Positions 46,669 to 57,210 of a stretch of 64,000 nt of DNA are shown piece after piece. The position numbers were made by a program, and so were the translations under genes. Numbering within the stretch: the first letter of the stretch is position 1; every line of letters starts with the position of its first letter. The notes under the pieces are model-generated. The model was not told the DNA's origin. It was given only the letters and a program-made list of their open reading frames with translations, and did no database searches. This DNA comes from Lunularia cruciata (Eukaryota > Streptophyta > Marchantiopsida > Lunulariales > Lunulariaceae): NCBI GenBank assembly GCA_948567375.1, contig OX419760.1, positions 10,850,001 through 10,914,000 of the forward strand, in the 5' to 3' direction.

Positions 46669-49437
46669 CTATAGATATACATAGTCGCATGGATGAAATC
46701 GACGGATCGAGGGTCTATAACCTCCTCCTCGAATGGTAGCATAGCGTAAAGTATCTCTATGCTGAGCAATCGCCAAGTTCTCGAAGGCCATCAGCATCAC
46801 TCTCCAAAAGATCTCTGCCCGCTGAGAACATGCGCTCATCCATACATCAGGGTCATCCAAGTCCAAAACTACAATAGCATCTCGACGAATGGCTATAGGT
46901 AAATCTGGATCTCGTCCATAGAGTAGAAAGTATGGAGAGAAGGATGCTAAGGAGGCTTGCCGGCTGAACCGATAGCCCATGGCCAACCAAGGTAACTGGA
47001 GATCCCAATCTCCCAAGTGGCCTCTCTGCAAACCATACTTTCGCAATCCTCTCTTCACCGTCTGAACCACTCTCTCTGCTAAGCCATCTACCTCAGGGTG
47101 ATCTCGGGATGTAGTACGATGATCAATCAAAGCCTTGTCACACAAGACCTGAAACTCTCCCAAGAACTCTGTACCCTGATCAGTCAAAACCTCAGCTGGT
47201 GCACCAAAATGACTAAGAACTCGATCCAGGAACGAGTAAGCTGTCCCTTCACTAGACTTGTCAGGAAGTGCCACCAACTCAATCCACTTGGAGAAGTGCT
47301 CCACCATCACCAAAACATACCGATGATGTCTCATAGTCAGCGGTAAAGGTCCGGCGAAGTCCAAACTCCAACGGTAACCCAATCCCATGATAGGTAATGG
47401 GTGTAACTGTGGCGTAGGAGCATTGAATGATGCTCTAACTCGGTCACAAACCACACATCTGGCAACAAACTGCTGTACCTCGGTCTGCATACCGCGCCAC
47501 CAATAATGACTCTGGAGTAAGCTATATGTACGCTTTACTCCAAAATGTCCTAGCTCCTCATGAGCATGACGGACCAACTGTGGTCTCTGTGATGGAAGTG
47601 GTACTACTCGCACTCTACCATCCTCCCATACACGCAAAAGGTGTCTACCCTCCAATCTGAACCGTTTGGCTCGCTGAAGAACACGGTCTCTCTCCTTGGC
47701 CCCAACTGTGCCACCCACAACACCAGTGCGAAGATAGTCCATCACTAAGACATCATCATGAATGTCTCGCTGAACTATACCAATATCTTCACTCTCTGGA
47801 TTTGTGACCTCAATAACTCCTCCTGTATGCGCTGAGAGAGATACCACCAAAGTCTCTGCAAATATACACAGAAAGGCCAATGCATGCCAACCTGGCACCA
47901 TCTCCTCATCTGTCTCACCATGCCAACGTGCTCCGGTCTGATCCTGCTGGCTAGGACATGGGTTTCTACTCAACCCATCTGCATCACGGTTCACCACTCC
48001 AGGTCTGTGAACAACCGTGAAATCATACTCCTGTAAAATCAGAGCCCATCGTGCAAGCTTCCTTGAAAGCTTATCGGACTCCATCAACCACTTCAGCGGC
48101 TGATGATCAGTGATGAGAGTGAAGGGGTTACCAAATAGGTAACATCGGAAATGTGCTACTGCCCAAACTGCTGCCAAGCACTCTCCCTCATATGAACTAT
48201 ACTTTGCCTCCGCTGAATTGTTGGAGCGACTAGCATAGGCCACCACAAACTCCTTCTCCTCATCATCATGTTGGGTGAGCACCGCTCCAAGCCCCAACAT
48301 ACTCCAAGCAGTGTGAACCTGAAATGGTCGTCCCCTGATCGGTCTCCTCAAAATAGGAGCAGATGTCAACCTCTCCTTGAGCTCTACAAAAGCTCTCTCC
48401 TGCTCATCTCCCCAACACCACTCCTGTGTAAGCTTGGTCAGCTTCGTCAAGGCCTTGGCAATGGCACTAAATCCTCTAACATAGCGGCGATAGAAGTTTG
48501 CCAACCCAAGGAATGCTCGCACTCTGCTCACATCCGTAGGCCGAGGAATACGTGCAATAGCCTCCACCTTGGTCTGCTGAACACCAAGTCCTCCGGGGTA
48601 GATAGTGTGACCCAAATACTCAACCTGCTCGTGGAAGAACCTACACTTCCCAGGATGTAGTTTGAGTCTATGAGATCTCAACCTCTCAAACACCTCCAAC
48701 AACTGTCGCTCATGCTCCTCCACAGTAGTGCTATACACCAAAATGTCATCAATATAGCACCGAGCAAAATCCAGTCCAGCTAGGATCCTATCCATGACCC
48801 TCTGGAACTCAGCAGGAGCATTCTTCAACCCAAATGGTAAGAATCTCCACTGATATAACACATCCTTGCCGTGAGGATCAATAGCCCAAAATGCTGTCTT
48901 GGACTTATCTTCCTCCCTGATCGGCAACTGATGATATCCCGCTCGAAGATCCAAAGTACTGAAGACCTTTGCATGCCCAATCGCATCAAAAATCTCCTCC
49001 GGTGTAGGCATGGCATACCGATCAGCCCTGGTCTGTCGGTTGATAGGACGGTAATCTCCACACATCCGCCTATCTGTATAGTTGCCATGCATATCCTTCT
49101 TGGCTGGCATCACTGTCGCTGATGCATACTCTCCATGTGAAATCTCCACCAAACCAGCCTCAAAAAGGTCACTACTCCGGCTCTGAATCAATGTCCTCTC
49201 CATCTCACTATATCGATAAGGACGTCGGAAAACAGGTGTGTCGCTAGTCAGCTCAATCCGTATACCAGGTCCCTTCAGAGCACCCAAATCCTTCATATTG
49301 AAGGCAAAACAACTCGTGTGACTCCTCAAGAACCTCCAAACCCTCCGTCTTTCCTCTCCAGTAAGCTTGGGTCCAAGATCTGGCTCCCAAGTATCCTCTG
49401 TAACTGTAGTAGGAGTGGAAGACGTACTGATTGGCTG
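46669..49437 (-). pseudogene. Gypsy-3 reverse transcriptase, RNase H and integrase
   Basis: The open stretch runs from the TAG at 49440 to the TAG at 46671, over 900 codons without a stop. RT has ASATVMPAKKDMHGN, CGDYRPINRQT, FSTLDLRAGYHQLPI, LPFGLKNAPAEFQRVMD and CYIDDILVYS. RNase H has VVAYASRSNNSAEAKYSSYE and ITDHQPLKWLMES. The integrase zinc motif is HEELGHFGVKRTY with CVVCDRV. The core has SLDFAGPLP, LTDQGTEFLGEF and DHPEVDGLAERVVQTVKRGL, with D, D and E all present. This is the best-preserved Ty3/gypsy pol in the window. The C-terminal stop separates it from the PHD finger. Confidence 0.93.
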
Positions 49438-49659
49438 CTACACTGGGCCCTTGGGAGCAACGGTGTCATGCTCCCGACCACTAGAGGTCCCAACCTCTGT
49501 GTGAAAAACTCCCTCCACTCTGGCTGCAAGCTCCATACGTCCTCTGGCTGCATCCCAGGTGGACCAAAGGTGTAATCCAAGTAGCCCACGCTCACCTGGA
49601 TGGACTCCAAGTAGACCACTCTCCCTAGTAGCTACTGGATGTGTCCCAAGAATACCATG

Positions 49660-50850
49660 TCAACTCGGTCCATCGCCCCCAGCATGTGCCTGAATCGTCT
49701 CGATAGGCACAGGGCTCACAAGTGTCCGAGTGGTGATACCTATCAAGCGCATCCTACGCTGCTCTGCCAAACCAAGGCTCACAATCCAGGTCAAACAGTT
49801 CAGGTCCATAGCCTGACCTAACACCTGACGCCTGGATGCCTCTGACACTGCTGGAACAGCGGTAATACCGGTGCGAAAACCCATCGCCCGCTCTCTCTCA
49901 TCAGCATTGGGCTCCACCAACTGCTGTAACTATGAGTCCCAAACAAGTCCAGGTCCTCCCTCTCGAAAAGCATGAGAGCCTGGGAAACTCATGAGTGTGG
50001 GAAATGCAGCTCTAGGCTGTCCAACTAGGTTCACCACTGCCATAGGTGACCTATCAGCCACTACCACTGTCTAAGACTGACGTCCAGCATCCAAGATATC
50101 ATCAACAAGAATGTGGTCTAGTCGCTGAATCCCATCATAACTACGCTGTAGAACCTCTCTGGGTAAAAGGTTCGTCCACCAAAGACGAAGACGATGAGCC
50201 CGTGATCCCACTCTGGCTGCATCTAACAATACAGCAGGTCCCATCCAAGAATGGACCTGATGTGTACTCGCCACCACTCTAGTGCGAGAATCACCCATCA
50301 ATGGAATGTTCTCCAAAAGGTAAGCTGGAGAAACAGACTAATGAACCTGGAGATGTCGTAGTATCCGTAACATCTCCCAAAACACACCAGAACGAGGATC
50401 CTGAAGACCCAAACCGCGGCCCGCACGTGTATGTCCCTGACATGGCCATCCAGAAATCACCAAGTGAATAGGCCCATGTCTCTCTAGGTCATGCGCCCCT
50501 AATAAGGAAATGTCTCATGGTAAGGCCTTCTGGTAACCTCTGACTGCTGACATCGGTAATAACTCCGGATACCGATAGGCCAAGTGTGCCACATGATGTA
50601 GAGAGACTCGCCTAGCAGTCTCATCTCTCTCTACATACAAGTACCTCTGTACTCGGATACCCGCCTGTAACACCGCAGCTAGTCCGGTGCTGATCCCACC
50701 AAACAACTCTAATAGACATATCCCCTCTACTGGATACTGCCAAGCAATGAGTGTGGTATCCAGAGGTGTCAAAGCAATCGCCTCTGGAGGCTCATCCTCA
50801 CACTCATCCCCTGATGGTACGAAGGCTCCACTCCAAGCCTGCTGCACCAA
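49660..50850 (-). pseudogene. Gypsy-3 C5-cytosine DNA methyltransferase domain
   Basis: The domain transfers a methyl group from S-adenosylmethionine to cytosine C5. Motif I is LELFGGISTGLAAVLQAG (about 50712). Motif IV is VISGWPCQGHTRAG, with the catalytic Cys codon at 50440-50442, followed by LQDPRSGVFWEML. Motif VI is LENIPLMGDSRTRVV (about 50316). Motif VIII is VGSRAHRLRLWWTNL. Motif IX is ADERERAMGF and motif X is VLGQAMDLNCLTWIV (about 49810). The order is canonical, not permuted as in plant DRM enzymes. Stops in this frame: TGA 50517, TAG 50340, TAG 50073, TAG 49932, TGA 49662. All other motif residues are intact. The clade (DNMT1/CMT, DNMT3 or other) cannot be set by eye. Confidence 0.92.
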
Positions 50851-51129
50851 CTGATCTGCATGCTACTGCAATGCCTCCTCTGAACTCCACAATGGAACAT
50901 CCAAGGTGGATGGAACAATCCCACTCGTACTCCATAGCCGAGTGATCTCCTCTGGTACTGGAGTATCCTCTGCATGGGCGTTCCCCTCCAACAAGTCACC
51001 AGGCCAAGTAACTGCACCGCTGAAAGCCAAAACTGATGCTGCCATGGTCCCGGACTGTAGTGAGCCAAGACTGCCACTACTAAAGCGTACTGGTAGGCGA
51101 CATACCCGTCCCTCACCAGACTGCCAACC

Positions 51130-52164
51130 AGGTCTATAAGAGGCTGTCTCCTCCCAATAGTCAATACTGAAACCCATAGGGTATAACACTGCTCCCCCAA
51201 CTAGCACATCATATGACTCAGCTATCGTCGCAATAGCCTGAGCTCTCACCACTGAGCTATCAGTCGGATGACCAGGCTGAACCTAGACAACAAGCTCTCC
51301 ACGTGTGATGTACTGTGTCGAACCACCACCAAGAGATGTTTGGATCTGAAATGGACACCTCTCCACATCGGTCTTCCGTAACTCCAGACCAACAATTGCA
51401 GCCTTCCCCAACATAAGGGGCTGCGCACCAGAGTCTAACAAGACTCTCTGTGGTGTATAGACCTTCCCTGAAGGTCCCACTAAACGAAAGATCCCCCTCT
51501 GGTTATCCAATAGGACAACACCAGGTGTAAACCGCGCTCTCTCAAAGGCCGGTCTAGCTGGCAACTCCTCCAGTCTAGCCGCTGCTGCCTGCCATAAACC
51601 ACTGGTCGCTGAACGGATCCCATGCTCCTCAACCAAGTCAGATCCACTACCAACCACCTCTGCTCTAGTAGTAGGAACCGCACCATCCCTACTCTCACAC
51701 AACGTGGCAGCCAACCGGAACACTGGGGCTGGGTCCACTCCCAATGTAAACATGTCACTGGCTGAAAATAAAGGATGCCGCATAATCAGCTGAGCCGCCC
51801 CCAACATCATGCTAGACTCAGTCTGTGTAGTAGCAGGTGGCTGACTAGCAGGTACTCCATCAGGTACTCCATCACCACCTACCACACCTGCACTGGGACG
51901 TCTAGGAACCATGGATGTCGTCTGCAATGCCTCAGATAGCGTGAAAGACTGGGGAAGTCTGACCTGTCTCCCAACCTCTCCTCTCTGTGGGTCCAACTCC
52001 ACTGATGCTCCTCTAGGCTCTGGAGCACATACTGCACTCCTAGTCACTGCTGCAGATGCATCCACCTGTGCTGCTCCGCACATGAAGTCCAAAGCATCTC
52101 TATCACCAGCATATGAGGTGGAAGCCTCAGCACCCAAATCTGATCTCCTCTGAGCAATAGCATA
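51130..52164 (-). pseudogene. Gypsy-3 aspartic protease and linker
   Basis: The frame opens after a TAG at 52167 and overlaps the end of gag by about 120 bases in a different frame. A long Ala/Ser/Pro-rich linker precedes FTPGVVLLDNQRG and the active site RVLLDSGAQPLML, with Asp-Ser-Gly intact. After a TAG at 51285 comes the C-terminal half with ESYDVLVGGAVLYPMGF and YRPGWQSGEGR. It is a retropepsin. It leads into the methyltransferase through a linker interrupted by TAG at 50865. Confidence 0.85.
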
Positions 52165-53669
52165 CTAGCCAATCTCTGCTCCAACTGCTCAATCCGAGTA
52201 GCCATAGCTGTGTCAGAAGTAAGGGCAGGTACTGCACCCCTACTAGGTGTAGATCCTCTACCACCACCTCTACCACCTCGTCCTCCATGAACTGGAGCTC
52301 CTCTACTACCTGTCATAGCAGCCCTACCACTCCGTAACTCCGGGTGTAGGTCAAAACACCGGTCACTAGTATGACCAAATCTATGGCAGTGCTCACACTG
52401 CCTCTGTGCTGGCTGTGATGCACCAGAGGTATCAGGTCCGCTGCCCTGAGTACACTCTCTCCTATGGTGAGGTCCACCACAAGTCCAACAAGCAACACCA
52501 CCACTCACTAGCTGCTGCTGACCCGAAAATGAGGGTAAGGGTCTAACTCCACTAGGCCCTCCACTCGCTCCATAGGATCTGGGCTGTCCACCCTGTCCTT
52601 GAAAACCAACTGGGCGTGGTGCACTCTGCTGCACTCTAGAAGAAGTCACAACCGTGGATGAGGTCTCTCTACCAAATCCAGCTGTCACCACTCTCTCCTC
52701 CACCATGTTGAGCTCAATACGCTCAGCCAAACCAAAGACTACTGCCAAAGTGGGCGAAGTAGCCTGCAACAACGTAGCATCACGAACTCTACGTCGCAAC
52801 TCCCTGTCCAGTATCCCATACCAAAACTGGACTGCCTGGGCCTCAGTAACTCCCTGAGTGAAACTGATCAGCCGCCTCATGCGAGTGTATGCCTCGCGTA
52901 GGCTCTCTCCAGCCTTCCGCTGGAACTCCTGCAAGCTCCTCAGCTTGTCAGTCCGCACTCCCTGGTAGTTCTGCCTCAAACATAGGAAGAACTCCACCAT
53001 GGGGTTAAACCCCAGTACCACACCACCTCCTGCAGCGGTACTTCCACTCGTAGTAGCACTATCTCCAGCTAGTGCACCTCCACTAGCTCCACCCACACTA
53101 CTCGAGCTAGAACTCGTAGGTACAGCCGATCTACTCCTGGCCACCGAGCCTGAAGTGATAGAGACATAGTGAGGAGACCAATATTGTCTCCATAACTCAA
53201 TCTCCTCCAAATGAGCTCTCCTGAACTCATGGTAATCGTCCATCGGTGGACCCTCCAAGTGCTGAAACAACCCCTTCCATGCCATGAAGGGTGTGAACAA
53301 AGTCGGGTTCCGCATCTGCTGCAGATCACACCAACTATCGAACTCCTGGATGAAGTCCTCCAACTCAATGGTACCCACTGTACCAGAGTAACGCCTAGGG
53401 CCTTTGGAGGCCCCATAAATCTCGTCCATGTCCCACAACAACGGTGCGGACACACCAAGTGCACTCTCAACTGAATCAGCTCCTGTGTCGAACTCCAACT
53501 CAGAGTCAATCTCCTCCCTCACTGGGACTTGAGATACAGGCTGATACCGAGTATCACTCCGAGTAAACCCACTGCGTACTGCAGGGCTAACTCCTCTGGA
53601 ATCTCCAAAGAACTCCGTCGTGACCACGTAACTGCAACAGCAAACCCGAACCACCAACTGCAACCGCAA
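52044..53669 (-). CDS. Gypsy-3 gag, open frame
   Basis: The frame is uninterrupted from about 53669; the first in-frame ATG is at 53429 (MDEIYGASKGPRRY). The gag core has MAWKGLFQHLEGPP, WRQYWSPHYVS and FLCLRQNYQGVRTDKLRSLQ followed by FQRKAGESLREAYTRMRRL. Two zinc knuckles follow: CWTCGGPHHRREC (variant CX2CX4HX3C) and CEHCHRFGHTSDRC (CX2CX4HX4C). An RGGRGGGRG box precedes a C-terminal heptad-like IEQLEQRL. The pol frame lies one base back (-1). No canonical slippery heptamer was evident in the overlap. The open gag contrasts with nine stops in pol. Confidence 0.85.
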   Translation of the reverse strand: MRLQLVVRVCCCSYVVTTEFFGDSRGVSPAVRSGFTRSDTRYQPVSQVPVREEIDSELEFDTGADSVESALGVSAPLLWDMDEIYGASKGPRRYSGTVGTIELEDFIQEFDSWCDLQQMRNPTLFTPFMAWKGLFQHLEGPPMDDYHEFRRAHLEEIELWRQYWSPHYVSITSGSVARSRSAVPTSSSSSSVGGASGGALAGDSATTSGSTAAGGGVVLGFNPMVEFFLCLRQNYQGVRTDKLRSLQEFQRKAGESLREAYTRMRRLISFTQGVTEAQAVQFWYGILDRELRRRVRDATLLQATSPTLAVVFGLAERIELNMVEERVVTAGFGRETSSTVVTSSRVQQSAPRPVGFQGQGGQPRSYGASGGPSGVRPLPSFSGQQQLVSGGVACWTCGGPHHRRECTQGSGPDTSGASQPAQRQCEHCHRFGHTSDRCFDLHPELRSGRAAMTGSRGAPVHGGRGGRGGGRGSTPSRGAVPALTSDTAMATRIEQLEQRLASMLLLRGDQIWVLRLPPHMLVIEMLWTSCAEQHRWMHLQQ

Positions 53670-54020
53670 GTCGCAACTGCAAGTGCCCCACCAAGTGCCA
53701 ACACCAACTAGACACCACCCACTAATGTAACTCTAACCGAGATAACTACACTAGGGGAAGGGCAACCTGTAACCTGCCATCATAACACGCACTCTCACGG
53801 TCTGCAGGTCATCACTTCTTGCCTCACCGGAGAGAAACAAAGGTAGTCTGATTGGTCATCACTCCAGCCTCACCACCGAGAGCACACCAGAGCACCAACG
53901 CTCAAAAGTCAAGGCACCTCACACAAACGTGGTGCACAAACAGGAAGCAGAGAATGGAGGGGATCCAATCACAAGAAATCTAAACGAAAACCCTCCATCT
54001 CATAACACAACACGGGACTG

Positions 54021-54032
54021 ACTCTGCTACCA
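54021..54032 (-). other. Gypsy-3 primer binding site (initiator tRNA-Met)
   Basis: TGGTAGCAGAGT on the minus strand matches eleven bases of the complement of the initiator tRNA-Met 3' end. It lies two bases from the proposed LTR end (CA at 54035). Confidence 0.8.
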
Positions 54033-54034
54033 TT

Positions 54035-55512
54035 TGGCATTTGACATAAGAGTAATTTGTATCTAAGTCCTAAGCTACCAGGATCACCAAGAATGGGATC
54101 AAACTGCCTCTCCTAGCCAAAGCTACATGTGTATAGATAACAGTGGCACAGTCACTATGACAACAAGTGAGGGTGGACCAGTTGGCTAGGGCACCAGTCT
54201 AGGAACAAGAGATCTAGGGGTCAAACCCTGTTGCGCACAATCTAGCAAGAAAGGCAGATTTTGCCAACCAATGACCAAGATCTACACTAAACTAGCTAGC
54301 CTCACGCCAGCAAGCTGGCTTGCTGGCCCTTCTAGGCCTTAGTAGCCTCTCATAGCCCACAGCCCTATGCCTCGAAGCCTCGAAACGCCGAAATTCAGCC
54401 AAATGAGGCCTTTCTTGTTGCCACTTCGAACCTCCTCCAAAATTGGTGAAACTTCTCCAAATCTGCGAAACTCCTCCAAACTAGCGAAACTTCTCCAAAT
54501 CTGGCCAAACAGCGAAACTCCTCCAATTCTGGCCCAAAATCTGATGTAAATCTGACGTAAACCCTGACATAAACCCTAAAGATGGATGTCCGCCAAATCC
54601 CCCGCTAACTTTCCACTCGAGCCAAATTGACAAAACGGGTTTTTCCAAATCACAATTTCATGAGAAGAGCTTTCCAACTCCACCTTCAATTTCACTTTCT
54701 GAGCCCAACTCGCAGCAAATTGGTCCTGCCTTCACCTCCTGAGCTCAAAATCACAACACTGCTCGAAAATTGCTCCTTCTTTGCTCAAAATTTGGCCAGC
54801 GCTTCCGCACACCGTCCGCCTAACTGCCAAATTTGCATCAACTACACGAGCTTCTGCACACTAGGGAAACATAGAACCTGAATCGAGCTACCACGATCCA
54901 CCGAGCTTGGAGATACCACCAACACTCAATGTTCCTGCACCCGATTTCCCCTTGATTTCACTTCTCTGATGTAATCAGATTGCTTAACACTTTCAACTCA
55001 ACTCAACTCAGATCAGTACTTGATCTGTCACTCTATAAACTGCCAACAACTGGGCACTGATTACAGTCAAGCCACACCCACTCAAGCATAGAGAATCCAA
55101 GTGACGCTCGCCGGCCTCTGTCCACCATAGCCAGGAACTCTAAGGCTCAACATCAGAGAAGTGAGCTCTCTGGAGCTCACTTCGAAACTATACCCCCTGG
55201 ACTCGAGCTAGCCCTGAAACCCTAACGGTCCCGCTGACGGCACACTCGACGGTGCAAACGGTGCAAAGTGACGGTGGGCCCCACCGTGAAGTCAGTACCC
55301 CGAACACAAAATCTAACCGTCGGAAAGTAGTCCCTGAGAAACAGCTAGAATAACTCTAACTACCATCACTGGAACTCCAATGTCCGAGCATCTAGATGCG
55401 GAACTACAAATGGCGTGACAATTGCTACACAACGTATATACATTGCTATCAATATCATACACTATAGAAGCACAACTCACACATCAATCATACATGAACT
55501 CTAAAGTGCCAT
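54035..55512 (-). repeat. Gypsy-3 5' LTR, recombinant with the 3' LTR of the older tandem copy
   Basis: The LTR starts next to the primer site and ends where the older copy's polypurine tract begins (55513). Bases about 54975-55418 match the left V subunit almost perfectly. From about 55419 to 55512 the U subunit is diverged, like the older copy. The outer 940 bp (54035-54974) have no counterpart on the left side. The LTR therefore serves two elements and carries a young-old switch near 55418. Confidence 0.7.
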
Positions 55513-56475
55513 AATTGCCCTCGAGTTGGTGGTTATGTCCCTTTAACTCTAGATAGTCATCTACTCCAAATATGTGATATGTCCTATGGTAAGCCCAGAT
55601 CAAGAGGCCAAGTGATGTCAAGCCCCATCAATAGTTGCATGTCTGCAATCTATATCACATAAAAAGTGAACTAGCTATAAGTCAAGTACATCTAGGACAT
55701 AACCACTATTCTTGAGGAACCATAGTGAAGGGAGAAGTCAAACATACCATATACCATCCTCTTGAATAACACAACAACGTAGTAACAACTCCACCAAAAG
55801 AACTACATAACATACATCACAAGCTTGCATGTACAAGTGCCAAGCTTGGGTCTATAGTGCCATCAATATTTGGGAAGTGGCATGGCACACAATTGCAAAC
55901 ATGATCTTTCCAAACAACACCATCACATCCTTCCAACACAAGGATTTTGGAAGGCAAAACCTTGCATGCTCTCAAGATAGTGCGGCTTGTAGTAACATCA
56001 AGTGTTGTCGGTGTAGTCTATTGTAGTTATATGTAGTCTCCTTAGATGAAATTGACAAATTAGGGGTCTATAACCTCATCCTAAAATAGTAACATAGCAT
56101 AATGTATCCCTATGTTTAGCAATCATTGAGTTCTCAAAGGCTATTGGCATCACTCTCCAAAAGATCTCCGTCCATTGAGAACATGCACTCACCCATATGT
56201 TTGGATCATCCAAGCCCAAAATTACAGTAAGATTATGATGAATGGCTATAGGTAAATTTGGATCTCATCCATAGAGTAGAAAGTAAGGAGAGAAGGATGC
56301 TAAGTAGCCTTATTGGCTGAACTAATAGCCCATGGTAAACCAAGGTAATTAGATATCCCAATCTCCTAGTGACCTCCTTGCAAACCATACTACACAATAT
56401 TCTCTTCATAGTTTGAACCACTTTCTTTGCTAAGCCATCTACCTTAAGGTGATCTTGAGAGATAATATGCTAATC
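55513..56475 (-). mobile_element. Older Gypsy-3 copy, 3' part (PHD and integrase end)
   Basis: The segment aligns with about 46155-47125 of Gypsy-3, in the same orientation, and covers the spacer, the PHD finger and the integrase C-terminal part. Differences are dominated by C to T and G to A, often at CG (for example GGCGCACAATTGCGC against GGCACACAATTGCAA). The PHD cysteines are partly lost and frames are broken. It stops abruptly where the Gypsy-4 LTR begins. Confidence 0.88.
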
Positions 56476-57162
56476 TGTGAGCCGGTGTCTCTCACTCAAG
56501 ATGAACCTCTGATGGCAATTATGGTAGCACACTATGGACTAAGAAGGCAAAGAACCCCAACTCCATCATACTCCTCCAAGCCTAACACTCCAAGACTCAA
56601 GACATTGCTCACTAGAGAACTCAATGAGAGAGATAGTTGCAAATGAAAGGATGATGAGTACTTCCTCACCCCTAGTTTATATACTTATGAAATTGTTACA
56701 CACCAAAGTTACTAATAATTGGAGTAACTCAAGTTATTAGGCTAAAAGTCAGGTAAAGTCAAAAAGTATAAAGGAATATCCATCCACATGAGCATATTCC
56801 ACTAAGCACATGATCTTATCTTAGCCCAACCACTAAGTCAAGGATTCCTTCACATGGGCTATCCTTGGACTATAGAGGAATCTAAAACAAAAAGGCTTGT
56901 GGGCCCAAGAGTTCTCAACTCTTTCTTCAAAGCCAAACACCTAAGAATAATACCAAGTCAACACACTAGAATCCAAAATAGTGGTGTTTATCTTTTCCAC
57001 TTCCTCTAAAGTAAGGTCTCCACTATCTTAGCTATGACTAACTTCAGCTAATCACAACTAATGTAGAACCATCCTTTATCTCTATATAAATAATATCTCT
57101 CAAGTACTAGTAATACCAAACTAAATATCACAGTACATATACATGCACAAATGGGTGTTACA
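56476..57162 (-). repeat. Gypsy-4 3' LTR
   Basis: It runs TGTGAGCCGG...GGGTGTTACA on the plus strand and pairs with 63051-63785. The minus-strand purine-rich AGTATGGGGATAAA next to 57162 is the polypurine tract. It is about 50 bp shorter than the other LTR because of small deletions. Confidence 0.9.
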
Positions 57163-57210
57163 TTTATCCCCATACTAAGTTTTCACTCTGTCCTCAAAGT
57201 GAAGGTCTCT

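Larger units (their letters stand above)
44941..55512 (-). mobile_element. Gypsy-3: Ty3/gypsy element encoding a DNA methyltransferase and a PHD finger
   Basis: On the minus strand the order is 5' LTR (54035-55512), primer site (54021-54032), gag, then one pol frame with protease, C5-cytosine methyltransferase, RT, RNase H, integrase and PHD finger, a polypurine tract and the 3' LTR. Gag is open throughout. The pol frame runs 52164-46324, 1947 codons, with nine internal stops but no frameshift. DNA methyltransferase domains have been reported in retrotransposons of a few eukaryotes, including a charophyte alga and dinoflagellates. The combination with a terminal PHD finger is striking. The shared LTR with the adjacent older copy shows tandem recombination. 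Confidence 0.9.

Noticed and set aside
50515-50850. Methyltransferase as an independent host gene interrupted by the retroelement
   Set aside because: It shares one reading frame with protease and RT without introns, and a second, older copy of the element carries it too.
49660-50850. Bacterial restriction-modification enzyme or contamination
   Set aside because: It lies within a eukaryotic Ty3/gypsy element between recognisable protease and RT in the same frame, next to intron-bearing plant genes.
46324-52164. Reassigned genetic code with TAG as glutamine, as in some green algae, to explain the TAG codons in Gypsy-3
   Set aside because: The amidase gene ends at a TAG right after its conserved C-terminus, and TAG also disrupts other elements. 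TAG behaves as a stop in this genome.
46324-52164. Deliberate stop-codon readthrough in the Gypsy-3 pol frame
   Set aside because: Nine stops, several inside conserved methyltransferase segments, are too many for regulated readthrough; mutation is simpler.
53069-53509. Open frames overlapping Gypsy-3 gag in other frames
   Set aside because: They are shadows of gag, which has the zinc knuckles and gag core in its own frame.
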